Assembly (NCBI RefSeq): GCF_002163755.1
Contig: NZ_CP015863.1
Location: forward strand, 2,418,001-2,482,000
Direction: 5' to 3'
DNA length: 64,000 bases
Source: Vibrio campbellii CAIM 519 = NBRC 15631 = ATCC 25920
Lineage (GTDB): Bacteria; Pseudomonadota; Gammaproteobacteria; Enterobacterales; Vibrionaceae
This document shows, piece by piece, positions 20,066-28,778 of this stretch. Within the stretch, counting starts at the first letter, position 1, and each line of letters starts with the position of its first letter. The translations under genes were made by a program, and so were the position numbers. The notes below the pieces were generated by a model. That model ran no database searches. It was given only the letters and a program-made list of their open reading frames with translations, and was not told where the DNA came from.

Positions 20066-20080
20066 GCAATGTGTGTACCA
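20066..20080 (-). promoter_or_regulatory. Sigma-54 promoter for flhA-flhF-flhG-fliA-che
   Basis: On the minus strand the site reads TGGTAC-N5-TTGC, matching the -24/-12 consensus, inside the 238-base gap between flhB and flhA. It would be driven by the FlrC class of activator. Confidence 0.8.
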
Positions 20081-20176
20081 TGATTAACGCCAAAATAATG
20101 ACTGGTTGCTCAAAGAAATCACAATCCTTTGATCTAATGTGAATTTTTGTCTAATCACACCATGCAATTATTTTCA

Positions 20177-21307
20177 TTAGTGACGATGTTCAGTTGGGAT
20201 TGGTAAGTCGTAATCCTGAATTTTCGGTCGTTGCCCACCACGCTTACGGTACTGTTTAAGTTGGAACACAAACGCCAGAACTTGTGCCACGGCAGTAAAT
20301 AAACCGTCTGGAATTTCCTGCTCTAACTCTGTGGTGTGGTAAAGCGCACGTGCCAATGGCGGAGCTGGCACAATGGTAATGTCGTGTTCACGTGCCACTT
20401 CTCGGATCTTCATCGCCATATGGTCGGTACCTTTGGCGATTACCACTGGCGCACGGTCGGTTTTCTGCTTATAACGCAACGCAACAGAAAAGTGCTCCGG
20501 GTTGGTAATAATAACGTCGGCCTGAGGCACATCGGCCATCATTCGACGCTGAGCCGCTTCCCGCTGCAACATACGAATACGACCTTTAACTTCCGGCTTA
20601 CCTTCGGTCTCTTTGTATTCGTCTTTGATCTCTTGTTTGGTCATTTTAAGCTGATCAGCATGTTGCCAAATCTGGAACGGAATATCGATCGCCACGACGA
20701 TAAGCAAGGAGCAACTGATCAGTAGGATGAAGTTGAGCAAAATATCCAAAGCGTGGAAGATATTTTGCGGGTACACATCCATGCTTAGCTGAATCAAATC
20801 CGCTTGCGAAGCTTGGATCAGATAGATCGCCATCCCCGTCACCAATGCGACTTTCAGAATTGATTTAATCAGCTCGACCCAACTCTGCATCCCGACCATG
20901 CGCTTTAAACCACTAAGCGGGTTCATCTTGGAGAGCTTTGGCATCGCCGCTTCGGCAGAAAAGCTAATACCACCGACGCCCGCTGCACCAATCATGGCGG
21001 CAACAAACAAAGTGATAAGAATAAGGAACAGTGGGAACAGCAGATCCGTCATCGCTCCAAAGGCAATATCGAATAGCTTCGCGGTATCGAAGATTTCATC
21101 ACGAGTAAGATCAAACAAGCGACTCATAATTGAAAACAACGAGCGCGCCAAAGACTCGCCAAACCACATCAAGGCGATAGCGCCCACGATCAGCACGGAT
21201 GCCGATGCGAGCTCTTTAGACCGAGCAACCTGCCCCTTTTCTCTGGCTTGTTGTAAACGTCGGGGTGTGGCTTCTTCGGTGCGTTCCTGACCGTCTGACT
21301 CTGCCAA
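20177..21307 (-). CDS. flhB: Flagellar export switch protein FlhB
   Basis: FlhB (376 aa) sits in the export gate and changes substrate preference from rod/hook to filament after self-cleavage. Four membrane helices lie between about 33 and 215, and the cytoplasmic domain follows. The cleavage motif is N269-P270-E271-H272 (TNPEHFSVAL) where most relatives have NPTH. The N and P that form the scissile bond and the histidine are kept. It is the last gene of the fliK-flhB unit, 9 bases after fliR. Confidence 0.96.
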   Translation of the reverse strand: MAESDGQERTEEATPRRLQQAREKGQVARSKELASASVLIVGAIALMWFGESLARSLFSIMSRLFDLTRDEIFDTAKLFDIAFGAMTDLLFPLFLILITLFVAAMIGAAGVGGISFSAEAAMPKLSKMNPLSGLKRMVGMQSWVELIKSILKVALVTGMAIYLIQASQADLIQLSMDVYPQNIFHALDILLNFILLISCSLLIVVAIDIPFQIWQHADQLKMTKQEIKDEYKETEGKPEVKGRIRMLQREAAQRRMMADVPQADVIITNPEHFSVALRYKQKTDRAPVVIAKGTDHMAMKIREVAREHDITIVPAPPLARALYHTTELEQEIPDGLFTAVAQVLAFVFQLKQYRKRGGQRPKIQDYDLPIPTEHRH

Positions 21308-21316
21308 TCCAGCCTC

Positions 21317-22099
21317 CTAGCAATCCAAGCGAATGAGGTTACAAATCTGTTCCTCACCCACAGCCCAGAACAATTCATAATGACTGTACAAACCAGCCAA
21401 GATGTACCAACAAAGTAACAAGCCCACCATCAAGGCGAAAGCAAAACCAAGCGAGAAGATGTTCAGCTGTGGTGCAGCACGTGTCATTACACCGAATGAC
21501 AAGTTAATCGTCAGCAGCGCGATAATGCCCGACAACGACATACTGAGTGCCGTCTTAAACATGATGCCAAGCCAACTCGCCATTTCACGGAAGTCGACCG
21601 CATTGAGCGAGCCGGACCCAATCGGCAAGGTTTTAAAACTGAACACCACCAATTGCAGCATTTTTAAATGCCCATCGGTAGCGAGGAAGAATATGGTCGC
21701 CAAAAACATAAACAACTGACCAAGCAAAGGCGTATTTTGACCGTTCGCAGGGTCCACCATCGAGGCAAAACCCAAGCTCGATTGCATACCCAAGATCTGA
21801 CCAAGTAGAACAAAGGTTTGAATCATAAACTGGGTCACCATGCCCATCGCAACGCCAATAACGATTTGCTCTGCAATGGTCATAAAACCACGGAAAGAGA
21901 GTAATTCAATGTCTTGAGGCACGGCAGGAATCGCAGGCGCGACCGCAAAAGTAATCGCGAGACCAAGATAGAGCCGAATTCGAGGCGAGACGAAGCGTGC
22001 CCCAGTTACCGTCATCACCATCAACATGGCAGAGATGCGGGTATAGGGCCAAAAGTAGTTTGCGATCCAGTCGAGGACGATATGGGTCGGATACTCCAT
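21317..22099 (-). CDS. fliR: Flagellar export protein FliR
   Basis: FliR (260 aa) is a core export-gate membrane protein forming the helical FliPQR channel. It has about six long hydrophobic segments, and the phrase LGQILGMQSSLGFASMVDPANG is characteristic of the family. It follows fliQ by 8 bases. Confidence 0.95.
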   Translation of the reverse strand: MEYPTHIVLDWIANYFWPYTRISAMLMVMTVTGARFVSPRIRLYLGLAITFAVAPAIPAVPQDIELLSFRGFMTIAEQIVIGVAMGMVTQFMIQTFVLLGQILGMQSSLGFASMVDPANGQNTPLLGQLFMFLATIFFLATDGHLKMLQLVVFSFKTLPIGSGSLNAVDFREMASWLGIMFKTALSMSLSGIIALLTINLSFGVMTRAAPQLNIFSLGFAFALMVGLLLCWYILAGLYSHYELFWAVGEEQICNLIRLDC

Positions 22100-22107
22100 A
22101 CGCGCCT

Positions 22108-22377
22108 CTAGTAAAGCACCTGTGGTAGGCGTTCAATCAAACCAAAGAAGTATTCCATCAACATCTGTGTCATCCAGTGGCCAAACAGCATCAGTGCCAA
22201 CAAAGTGACAATCAAACGGGGTAAGAAACTCAACGTTTGTTCGTTGATAGAGGTTGCCGCTTGGAAAATGGCAACGACAAGACCGATAAGCAAACTTGGG
22301 ATGATAATGGCACAGACCATGATCAGCACCATCCACAGTGCATCACGGAAAAGCTCGACAAACATTTCAGGAGTCAT
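22108..22377 (-). CDS. fliQ: Flagellar export protein FliQ
   Basis: FliQ (89 aa) has two membrane helices separated by a short loop and is a small subunit of the FliPQR channel. The start MTPEMFVELFRDALWMVLIM and the loop LVVAIFQAATSINEQTLSFL are typical. Gene order fliP-fliQ-fliR supports it. Confidence 0.95.
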   Translation of the reverse strand: MTPEMFVELFRDALWMVLIMVCAIIIPSLLIGLVVAIFQAATSINEQTLSFLPRLIVTLLALMLFGHWMTQMLMEYFFGLIERLPQVLY

Positions 22378-22404
22378 GTCTTACCCTCTTCTCTCTGTGC
22401 CAAT

Positions 22405-23274
22405 CTAAAGGGCAAAACTGCCGGCGAGTGTAGACAATATCAGATTCCAACCGTCCACTAGCACAAACAACATCAGCTTAAATGGCAGCGATACGATCAT
22501 TGGTGAAAGCATCATCATACCCATCGCCATCAACACCGAGGCAACAACCAGGTCGATGATCAAAAACGGCAGGAACAACATGAAACCGATTTGGAACGCG
22601 GTCTTGAGCTCAGAGGTAATGAATGCCGGAATCAACACTGCCATAGAGACATCTTCTGGGTTCGTTACCTGCTCACCAGACATGTTCACAAAGGTCTCTA
22701 GGTCTTTGATTCGTGTCTGCTTAAGCATAAAGGCTTTCATCGGAACTTGCGCAGCATCGAACGCTTGGCGCGCCGTCACTTGCTCATTCAAATAAGGCTG
22801 AATCGCGTTGTCATTGATCTCATTCAGAACTGGCGACATTACGAAGAAGGTAAGAAAGAGCGCAATACCAATGATGACTTGGTTCGAAGGCGTTTGTTGC
22901 AGACCCATTGCCTGTCGCAAGATGGACATTACCACCACGATACGGGTGAATGAGGTCATCAAAATCACCATCGCTGGCAAGAAGCCAAGCATGGTCATCA
23001 ACGCAAGAATTTGCAGCGTGACCGAGTAGTCTTCGCTGCCATCAGCATTGGTCGTCATGGTGAAAGCGGGAATGCCTCCACCATTGCCCACCGACATGCT
23101 GCGGCTTGAGCCCGACTCGCTCTCCATGGCTTTTACTGTCACGCTGTCGCCTTGAGCGAGATTAGCAGGAAGCGCGGATTCCTCTGCTTGAGCAAACGAA
23201 AGCGAAGAAAACAGTACGCCAATCAGCAACACAAAGGTGCTGAGCATCAGGCGGATTGAGTTATCCTTTGTCAT
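22405..23274 (-). CDS. fliP: Flagellar export protein FliP
   Basis: FliP (289 aa) is the main subunit of the export channel. A cleavable signal peptide (about 1-28) and a periplasmic Ser/Gly-rich stretch precede four membrane helices. The family signature runs through SFTRIVVVMSILRQAMGLQQ and continues with PSNQVIIGIALFLTFFVM. Its start overlaps the fliO end by 14 bases. Confidence 0.96.
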   Translation of the reverse strand: MTKDNSIRLMLSTFVLLIGVLFSSLSFAQAEESALPANLAQGDSVTVKAMESESGSSRSMSVGNGGGIPAFTMTTNADGSEDYSVTLQILALMTMLGFLPAMVILMTSFTRIVVVMSILRQAMGLQQTPSNQVIIGIALFLTFFVMSPVLNEINDNAIQPYLNEQVTARQAFDAAQVPMKAFMLKQTRIKDLETFVNMSGEQVTNPEDVSMAVLIPAFITSELKTAFQIGFMLFLPFLIIDLVVASVLMAMGMMMLSPMIVSLPFKLMLFVLVDGWNLILSTLAGSFAL

Positions 23275-23674
23275 GTTTTTTTATTAGTTGGCTGAACTGG
23301 CTAGCAAAAGCACCGGAAGCCAACTCTTCCTCTTTCAATGGCGTTTCAAGTTTGGCAAGCGTTTGAATAGATTGGCTAGTGATGCCCACCAAAAACTGCT
23401 CTTCACCGACTTGGACGACCGCAATTCGTTCTTTCGTACCAACGGGTAGCTGACTAACAATGCGCAGCCCTTTTTGCTGACCTAGTGCTGGCACTTGCAT
23501 GCGTTTCAACATCCAAGCAAGCAGAAGAATCACGCCAATAACCAACACTAATGAGCCCAGTGTTGTCGCCAAATCTAAATTACTTGGCGCGGCAGCAAAT
23601 GCATAAGGAGCACTTAGCGTTAAGCCAAGTGCTCCTGTGATTTGCTTCAATCGAGTTTTGATTGAACTGCTCAT
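23261..23674 (-). CDS. fliO: Flagellar protein FliO
   Basis: FliO (137 aa) is a membrane chaperone for FliP assembly. It has a signal-like N-terminus, one strong membrane helix (about 36-56), and a small cytoplasmic domain with GLRIVSQLPVGTKERIAVVQVG, the conserved part of the family. It lies 1 base after fliN and overlaps fliP. Confidence 0.92.
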   Translation of the reverse strand: MSSSIKTRLKQITGALGLTLSAPYAFAAAPSNLDLATTLGSLVLVIGVILLLAWMLKRMQVPALGQQKGLRIVSQLPVGTKERIAVVQVGEEQFLVGITSQSIQTLAKLETPLKEEELASGAFASQFSQLIKKHDKG

Positions 23675-23675
23675 A

Positions 23676-24086
23676 TTAACGTAGCTTTTTGATGCGTTCA
23701 GTTTGGCTGATCACGTCGGTAAGACGAATACCAAACTTATCGTTGACGACCACGACTTCGCCGTGTGCAATCAAAGTGCCGTTCACCAATACGTCGAGCG
23801 ATTCACCCGCAAGGCGATCAAGTTCGACAACCGAACCTTGGTTCAACTGCAGCAGGTTACGGATGCTAATTTGTGAACGGCCCACTTCCATCGAAATGGT
23901 GACTGGGATGTCCATGATGGTGTCGAGCTTACGACGCTCATCATCCGTGATTGGGCTAGAGGTGTCTTTCAACTCTTCCAGTGGCGCTGCCAATACTTCA
24001 TCAACATCAATTGAAGGTGCAGACGGGTCTTCGCCAAGAGCAGCTGCCCATTCGTCTGCTAGCTTTTGATCGTCACTTGGTTCCAT
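23676..24086 (-). CDS. fliN: Flagellar C-ring protein FliN
   Basis: FliN (136 aa) forms the lower ring of the motor switch. The SpoA domain covers about 55-133 (VTISMEVGRSQISIRNLLQL, then VVVNDKFGIRLTDVI). The N-terminal extension contains LADEWAAALGED (residues 9-20), a short acidic amphipathic segment seen in many non-enteric FliN proteins. It follows fliM by 98 bases. Confidence 0.95.
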   Translation of the reverse strand: MEPSDDQKLADEWAAALGEDPSAPSIDVDEVLAAPLEELKDTSSPITDDERRKLDTIMDIPVTISMEVGRSQISIRNLLQLNQGSVVELDRLAGESLDVLVNGTLIAHGEVVVVNDKFGIRLTDVISQTERIKKLR

Positions 24087-24184
24087 TTTTCTGTCCTGTG
24101 TTAAACCTTACTTGCGCCCTATTTCTTCCTTCATGACCGTTTGTTTGAGAGTCAGAAGCGAGGCGATGGTATTGAGTAAGGGTT

Positions 24185-25231
24185 TTAATCGTCTTTATCG
24201 TCGTCGTGCTCAAGTTCAGACATGATGTCTTTACCCAAGAACGCTAAATCGGTTTTTACAACGTGAGGGCGTTCAATCTCTTCGGAGATTTGTACCGCCA
24301 TCTTATCTTCGGAGCGACCCATCTTCACGCGGTAAGTCGGTAAATCTTCGATGAACATGGTCGCGTGCTCAGGCATCTCAATCGGGATGACATCGCCTGG
24401 TTGAAGCTCCATCAAATCGCGCAGAGAAATGTCTTTCTCCAGCAAGTTCACGCGGAAGTTAACTGGGCAATCCATGATCTCTTCACGCAGTGCAGAGCTC
24501 CAACGAACGTCGGTTTCCATCTTGTCAGACTGAACACCCGCATCGAGCAATTCACGGATCGGTTCCACCATTGAGTAAGGCATGACCACGTGGAAATCAC
24601 CACCGCCGCCATCGACTTCAATGTGGAATGAGCTCACCACAATCACTTCGGTCGGGCTCACGATGTTGGCCATGCTCGGGTTTACTTCGGAGTCGAGATA
24701 CTCGAATTCCACACCCATCACTGGTGACCACGCTTCTTTGTAATCTTCGAAAACAATTTTCAGCAGAAGCTGGATAATGCGACGCTCAGTTGGGGTAAAT
24801 TCACGACCTTCAATTTTGGCGTGGAAACGACCATCGCCACCAAAGAAGTTCTCTACCAGAATAAACACTAAGCGTGCTTCCATGGTGATCAGCGCCGTGC
24901 CTTTTAGTGGACGGAAGCGCACCATGTTCAAACTTGTCGGTACGTACAGCGTATTTTGGTATTCACCAAACTTCATCATCTGTACGCCGTTAATCGACAC
25001 CTCAGCGGTTTTACGCAACATGTTAAACAGGCTGATTCGCATGTGTCGGGCAAAGCGCTCGTTGATAAGTTCGAGCGTCGGCATCCGACCACGGACAATC
25101 CTGTCTTGAGACGAGAAGTCGAAACTGACGGCACTCTCGTCGCCGGCATCCATGGGTTCATCAACGTCATCAACGTCGTCAACCCCGTGCAGTAGCGCAT
25201 CAATCTCGTCTTGGCTTAATAGATCGGTCAC
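24185..25231 (-). CDS. fliM: Flagellar switch protein FliM
   Basis: FliM (348 aa) is the middle part of the C-ring and the receptor for CheY-P. The N-terminal CheY-binding peptide is DLLSQDEIDALLHG (3-16). The middle domain contains GEYQNTLYVPTSLNMVRF; the C-terminal SpoA-like domain ends before an Asp/Lys-rich tail (HDDDKDD). It follows fliL by 7 bases. Confidence 0.97.
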   Translation of the reverse strand: MTDLLSQDEIDALLHGVDDVDDVDEPMDAGDESAVSFDFSSQDRIVRGRMPTLELINERFARHMRISLFNMLRKTAEVSINGVQMMKFGEYQNTLYVPTSLNMVRFRPLKGTALITMEARLVFILVENFFGGDGRFHAKIEGREFTPTERRIIQLLLKIVFEDYKEAWSPVMGVEFEYLDSEVNPSMANIVSPTEVIVVSSFHIEVDGGGGDFHVVMPYSMVEPIRELLDAGVQSDKMETDVRWSSALREEIMDCPVNFRVNLLEKDISLRDLMELQPGDVIPIEMPEHATMFIEDLPTYRVKMGRSEDKMAVQISEEIERPHVVKTDLAFLGKDIMSELEHDDDKDD

Positions 25232-25238
25232 GTTATAC

Positions 25239-25739
25239 CTATTGAATTACAAAATCTGTAAACAGTACTTTTTCAATCACTGGCTTACCCACCGCAGCAT
25301 TCAACGCCGCTTTGATGTCATCAGAAGCACGGTCTCGCAATTCAACACGACCGGTTGGTGAACGCAGTTGCTCTACCGTCGCAGAAGCAAACGTCGATAG
25401 CAGTGAGCTTTCAATCAGTGGAGAGTGATAACGAGCTAGTTGCTCATTCTCACTGCCGCGCACCATCAGCTGGGCTTTGATTTGTACTAGTCTGTCACGA
25501 CGGTCACCCGTCACATTAAAAATAAACGGTTGTGCGATGTTCACATACGCGATTGGCGCGGCTGCCGTTTGCACTTGTGTTTGCTCCGCTTGTGCGGCTT
25601 GCGCAGGTTCATCAGACCCCATCAAAAAGAAGGCTGCTGCACCACCACCGAGGAGCAAAACCACCACTGCGATAATGATGATCAGTAACTTACTTTTTCC
25701 TTTTGGTGCATCTGCACCTTGTAGCTGTTCTTCTGCCAT
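25239..25739 (-). CDS. fliL: Flagellar basal body-associated protein FliL
   Basis: FliL (166 aa) associates with the stator and basal body. A short cytoplasmic N-terminus and one membrane helix (about 18-40) precede the periplasmic domain, with AYVNIAQPFIFNVTGDRRDRLVQ and a C-terminus ending in VLFTDFVIQ, both usual for the family. It starts 36 bases after fliK. Confidence 0.94.
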   Translation of the reverse strand: MAEEQLQGADAPKGKSKLLIIIIAVVVLLLGGGAAAFFLMGSDEPAQAAQAEQTQVQTAAAPIAYVNIAQPFIFNVTGDRRDRLVQIKAQLMVRGSENEQLARYHSPLIESSLLSTFASATVEQLRSPTGRVELRDRASDDIKAALNAAVGKPVIEKVLFTDFVIQ

Positions 25740-25775
25740 TACTGTCTCTTATTGTTCTGTTTTTAGGCCGCTATC

Positions 25776-27716
25776 TTATGCGTAAAAACTAATTCCATCA
25801 CGCTTTGAAACCACATTCAAATCAAGATTCGTGTCGGCATCAAAGTTTTCATCTGACTGACCAGAAAATCCACGACCTTGAGAGCCTTGACCGTTTTGTT
25901 CCGCATTCGCGTAACCACTTTGTTGCTGACCACTACTCTGTTGTTGAACCGAAGAATCTGCCAATTGCATGCCTTGCTGAGCCAACATCTCTCTCAGGCG
26001 AGGTAAGGTTTGTTCAATCAAGTCACGCGCTTGTGGGTTTGCCACCGTAAAATGAACATTAGCGAGATCGTTGTTCATTGTCATGCGGATCTGCATACGA
26101 CCAAGTTCTGGCGGATCAAGACGGATATCGAGGTTCTTTAAGTTCTTCGACATCATCATTTGTACTTTCTCAGCCACTTGGTCATTGGCCAGTTCTTTGG
26201 TTAGTTGAAACGGTAACTGTGCTTGCTGGGCAGCATCGACACGAGCTTGTTGCTGAGCTGTCACGCCTTGTTGACCCGCAGCCGCTTGAATTTGTCCCGC
26301 CAAACCATGTTGTGGGTCAGGCTTATCTTGCTTATTCGTTGCACCTTTCAATGCGCCTGCAGCAAGTCCAGCATTCATCACTTTCTTACTCAGCTCTGCA
26401 CTAGAAGCCGCCTGCGCTGATGTGTTTAAATTCGCTGCCACTAGTGCTTCTGGCATTGCAGATAACGCTGCTTTGTCAGCATTTGGGGATGCTGCTACCT
26501 GCGCACTCGCTTGAGCTGCAGCGTGCTTCATGTCCTGCGTGACTAGCTGATGAGCCTGTTGGGCGGCCACTGTTGAAGCGGCGACACGAGTTTGGTTATG
26601 GGCAGCTTGATGCTCTGCCATCGCAACTTTGACATCACTTGGTAAAGCTACGAATTGCGCTAATTCTTGTACCGGAATATCAGCCACCAGCTCACCCGTT
26701 TTTAGCCCTTCAATCACATCAAGTTCTTGCTGAGACAGTGGCTTTCCTTGAGCAAGTTTAGTGTCGATGACTTGCAGCTCATCCAGTGAGATACGCTGTA
26801 CGTCCGCAACCTCGGTATTCGTTGTCTGTGCATCTGCTGGCAATACAGATTGTAGCGCTTCAGTTCCCGCTAACACCTGGGCGACTTGAGAGCTTGGTGA
26901 ATTCCAGTCAATTTGTGTAGAAGCAGTACTCTGCGCCACGTTGCTTGTTTGTGCATTTGGTGAAACCTCTACCGCTGTTGCAATAGGTTTACCATTTGCA
27001 TCCAATGTTACTTTTTCTGCAGCACGGATTGGTAAAACATCACCTTGCTCGACAGATTTCACCGAGGTTGATACCGCTTGTTGATCTGAAGTAACCACAT
27101 GGTCTTTGACTTGTTGAGAGGCACCTTGGGTTTGGGCTGCCTCTGGTGGCAATGCTTTGCCGCTATCAACCAATTGCTCATTAGGCTTAAGCGTTTGGTT
27201 TGCTTGCTCTATGCGACCCAATAACTGCTGTCCCTCTCCCATTGCACTTTTTACTTGAGAATCGGAGGCTTGATCAGCGACATCAGCTTTACTCACTTTC
27301 GTTTCACTTGGGCTTGTGTCGTCTGATGAATTTGATGCCTTAACATTGCTAGAAGAAGCGGCATTTTCTGAGGATTCAACAGAACTATTCGTCGCTTGTT
27401 TCCCTTCCCCTTGAGCAAGCAACTCATCGGTTGATTCTGTCGAGGTCGCATTGCCTGTATCTTGCGCGACTTTTTCTTGGCTCTCACCTTGTGAGTTCTG
27501 GGATACCACCTTCCCAGCCTCCTCCGAAGTTTCTGCAGCAGCGTCTGGTGTATCAGATTTTGCGACCGCTTTTTCGGCTTTTTGTGAATCAGTGAATACC
27601 CCGGCTAAGGTTTCAAAAAAACCTTTGCTTTCAGGGTTTTCTGCATCAACTTTATTTGAAGAATCGGAAACCGACGCCTTATTGGTTGCAGAAACATTGG
27701 ATAAATTCACATTCAT
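25776..27716 (-). CDS. fliK: Flagellar hook-length control protein FliK
   Basis: FliK (646 aa from the chosen start) measures hook length and triggers the FlhB switch. The N-terminal two thirds are low complexity, rich in Ser, Ala, Gln and Val. The conserved hook-control domain near the C-terminus contains LKNLDIRLDPPELGRMQIRM and LRLREMLAQQG-like sequence. The frame opens further to a GTG at 27767, but the ATG at 27716 (MNVNLSNVS) matches the normal family start and is preferred. It heads the unit running to flhB. Confidence 0.92.
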   Translation of the reverse strand: MNVNLSNVSATNKASVSDSSNKVDAENPESKGFFETLAGVFTDSQKAEKAVAKSDTPDAAAETSEEAGKVVSQNSQGESQEKVAQDTGNATSTESTDELLAQGEGKQATNSSVESSENAASSSNVKASNSSDDTSPSETKVSKADVADQASDSQVKSAMGEGQQLLGRIEQANQTLKPNEQLVDSGKALPPEAAQTQGASQQVKDHVVTSDQQAVSTSVKSVEQGDVLPIRAAEKVTLDANGKPIATAVEVSPNAQTSNVAQSTASTQIDWNSPSSQVAQVLAGTEALQSVLPADAQTTNTEVADVQRISLDELQVIDTKLAQGKPLSQQELDVIEGLKTGELVADIPVQELAQFVALPSDVKVAMAEHQAAHNQTRVAASTVAAQQAHQLVTQDMKHAAAQASAQVAASPNADKAALSAMPEALVAANLNTSAQAASSAELSKKVMNAGLAAGALKGATNKQDKPDPQHGLAGQIQAAAGQQGVTAQQQARVDAAQQAQLPFQLTKELANDQVAEKVQMMMSKNLKNLDIRLDPPELGRMQIRMTMNNDLANVHFTVANPQARDLIEQTLPRLREMLAQQGMQLADSSVQQQSSGQQQSGYANAEQNGQGSQGRGFSGQSDENFDADTNLDLNVVSKRDGISFYA

Positions 27717-27814
27717 ATAGAAACTCTCGTCATCGGCAGCGTTGAGCAAGCCGCTGTCGGATTGCACATGGGCGGCAAACTTAGGTCAAAAGACCCGATA
27801 CTGACGGATAAATT

Positions 27815-27829
27815 GCAAAAATCACGCCA
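27815..27829 (-). promoter_or_regulatory. Possible sigma-54 promoter for fliK-flhB
   Basis: The minus strand reads TGGCGT-N5-TTGC, keeping the essential GG and GC at 10-base spacing but departing from consensus at the two last bases of the -24 half. It lies about 100 bases before the fliK ATG in the divergent gap, the expected place. Confidence 0.5.
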
Positions 27830-27977
27830 ACGCTCAGCGTGGATTTTCTGACGGTACGAATCAGGGATACTGATGGAACAAAGATCAAACTTGCAGCAGA
27901 CACAAAGGCCTTTGCAATTTGACTGGCGGTTCGTTAGAAAGTAAACAGAGACCTTGCTCAATCAATAAGGAATCGCT

Positions 27978-28292
27978 TTGAAAGTCACAGAACTCCGCCA
28001 ATATAAAATTAAAACTGGCAAAACTGAACAATGGTTAACGTGGATGAAAGACGAGTTGCTGCCCTACCAACGCTCCAAAGGCATGCGTGTCCTAAACACC
28101 TATGTTCACACTGGTGAAGATGGGCATGATTACTTTGTCTGGTTACGTGAGTTCGACAGTGAACAAGCGCGACAAACGATATACGCAGAGACTTACAATG
28201 AGTGGTGGATTAGCGTGATTCGACCAAAAGTGTTTGAGTTGATAGAGCAAGACTCCGTCAAAGTAACCTTGCTTGAATCAGTAGAGATGTAA
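27978..28292 (+). CDS. NIPSNAP-like small protein (alpha-beta barrel dimer fold)
   Basis: This 104 aa protein starts at TTG, with AAGGA eight bases upstream. The opening KVTELRQYKIKTGKTEQWLTWM and the later DYFVWLREFDSEQARQ fit the NIPSNAP / dimeric alpha-beta barrel group of small proteins with no settled function in bacteria. It is the only plus-strand gene in the whole flagellar block, lying between fliK and fliJ, so it cannot be part of either flagellar unit. Whether it has anything to do with motility is unknown. Confidence 0.75.
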   Translation: MKVTELRQYKIKTGKTEQWLTWMKDELLPYQRSKGMRVLNTYVHTGEDGHDYFVWLREFDSEQARQTIYAETYNEWWISVIRPKVFELIEQDSVKVTLLESVEM

Positions 28293-28328
28293 CCAGCAGC
28301 ACTAACGCAATATAACGATGAGAAATGC

Positions 28329-28772
28329 TTAGAAACGTTGCGGTTTTCGGCTGTAAAGCAAGGTAGAAAACTCATCCATTTGTTTTTGTTCACGCTTCGC
28401 TTCCGCCATTTGCTTTTCTTTCTCGCGCTTTTCAATCATCCACTCGTAAGACATCCGTTCTTTACGCATGTTTAACCAGTAATCTTGGCAGTTCACCACC
28501 TGCTCTTTAAAGTGGTTTTCTGCCTGTTTTTGCTTGGAAAGCGTTTCATCGAGCTGAGTTAAAAAGCGGTTTAAGTGGCCGTATTGGCTTGCGGTGAGTC
28601 CCGCCATACCGCGGTCTACCAACTGCTGACAGTAATCTAAGCGGTACTTTTCAATTTGCTCTACTTGGCGGTAGTAATCATCTAGCTCTGAGCGTGCTTT
28701 GTTGAGCGCCAACACCGCTTGGTCTTCGCGTTCTTTTGCTTGCTCGAGTAGGAATTCCATCGCGTTATTCAT
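28329..28772 (-). CDS. fliJ: Flagellar export chaperone FliJ
   Basis: FliJ (147 aa) is an almost wholly helical coiled-coil protein, rich in Glu, Gln, Lys and Arg, that fits in the FliI hexamer and couples it to FlhA. The pattern LLEQAKEREDQAVLALNKAR at the start and a Lys/Arg/Glu C-terminal tail are typical. It follows fliI by 6 bases and ends the fliE unit. Confidence 0.92.
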   Translation of the reverse strand: MNNAMEFLLEQAKEREDQAVLALNKARSELDDYYRQVEQIEKYRLDYCQQLVDRGMAGLTASQYGHLNRFLTQLDETLSKQKQAENHFKEQVVNCQDYWLNMRKERMSYEWMIEKREKEKQMAEAKREQKQMDEFSTLLYSRKPQRF

Positions 28773-28778
28773 ACACTA

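Noticed and set aside
27713..27961. 82-codon minus-strand frame upstream of fliK
   Set aside because: It overlaps the likely fliK promoter and the divergent start region, lacks a ribosome site and has no family-like sequence.
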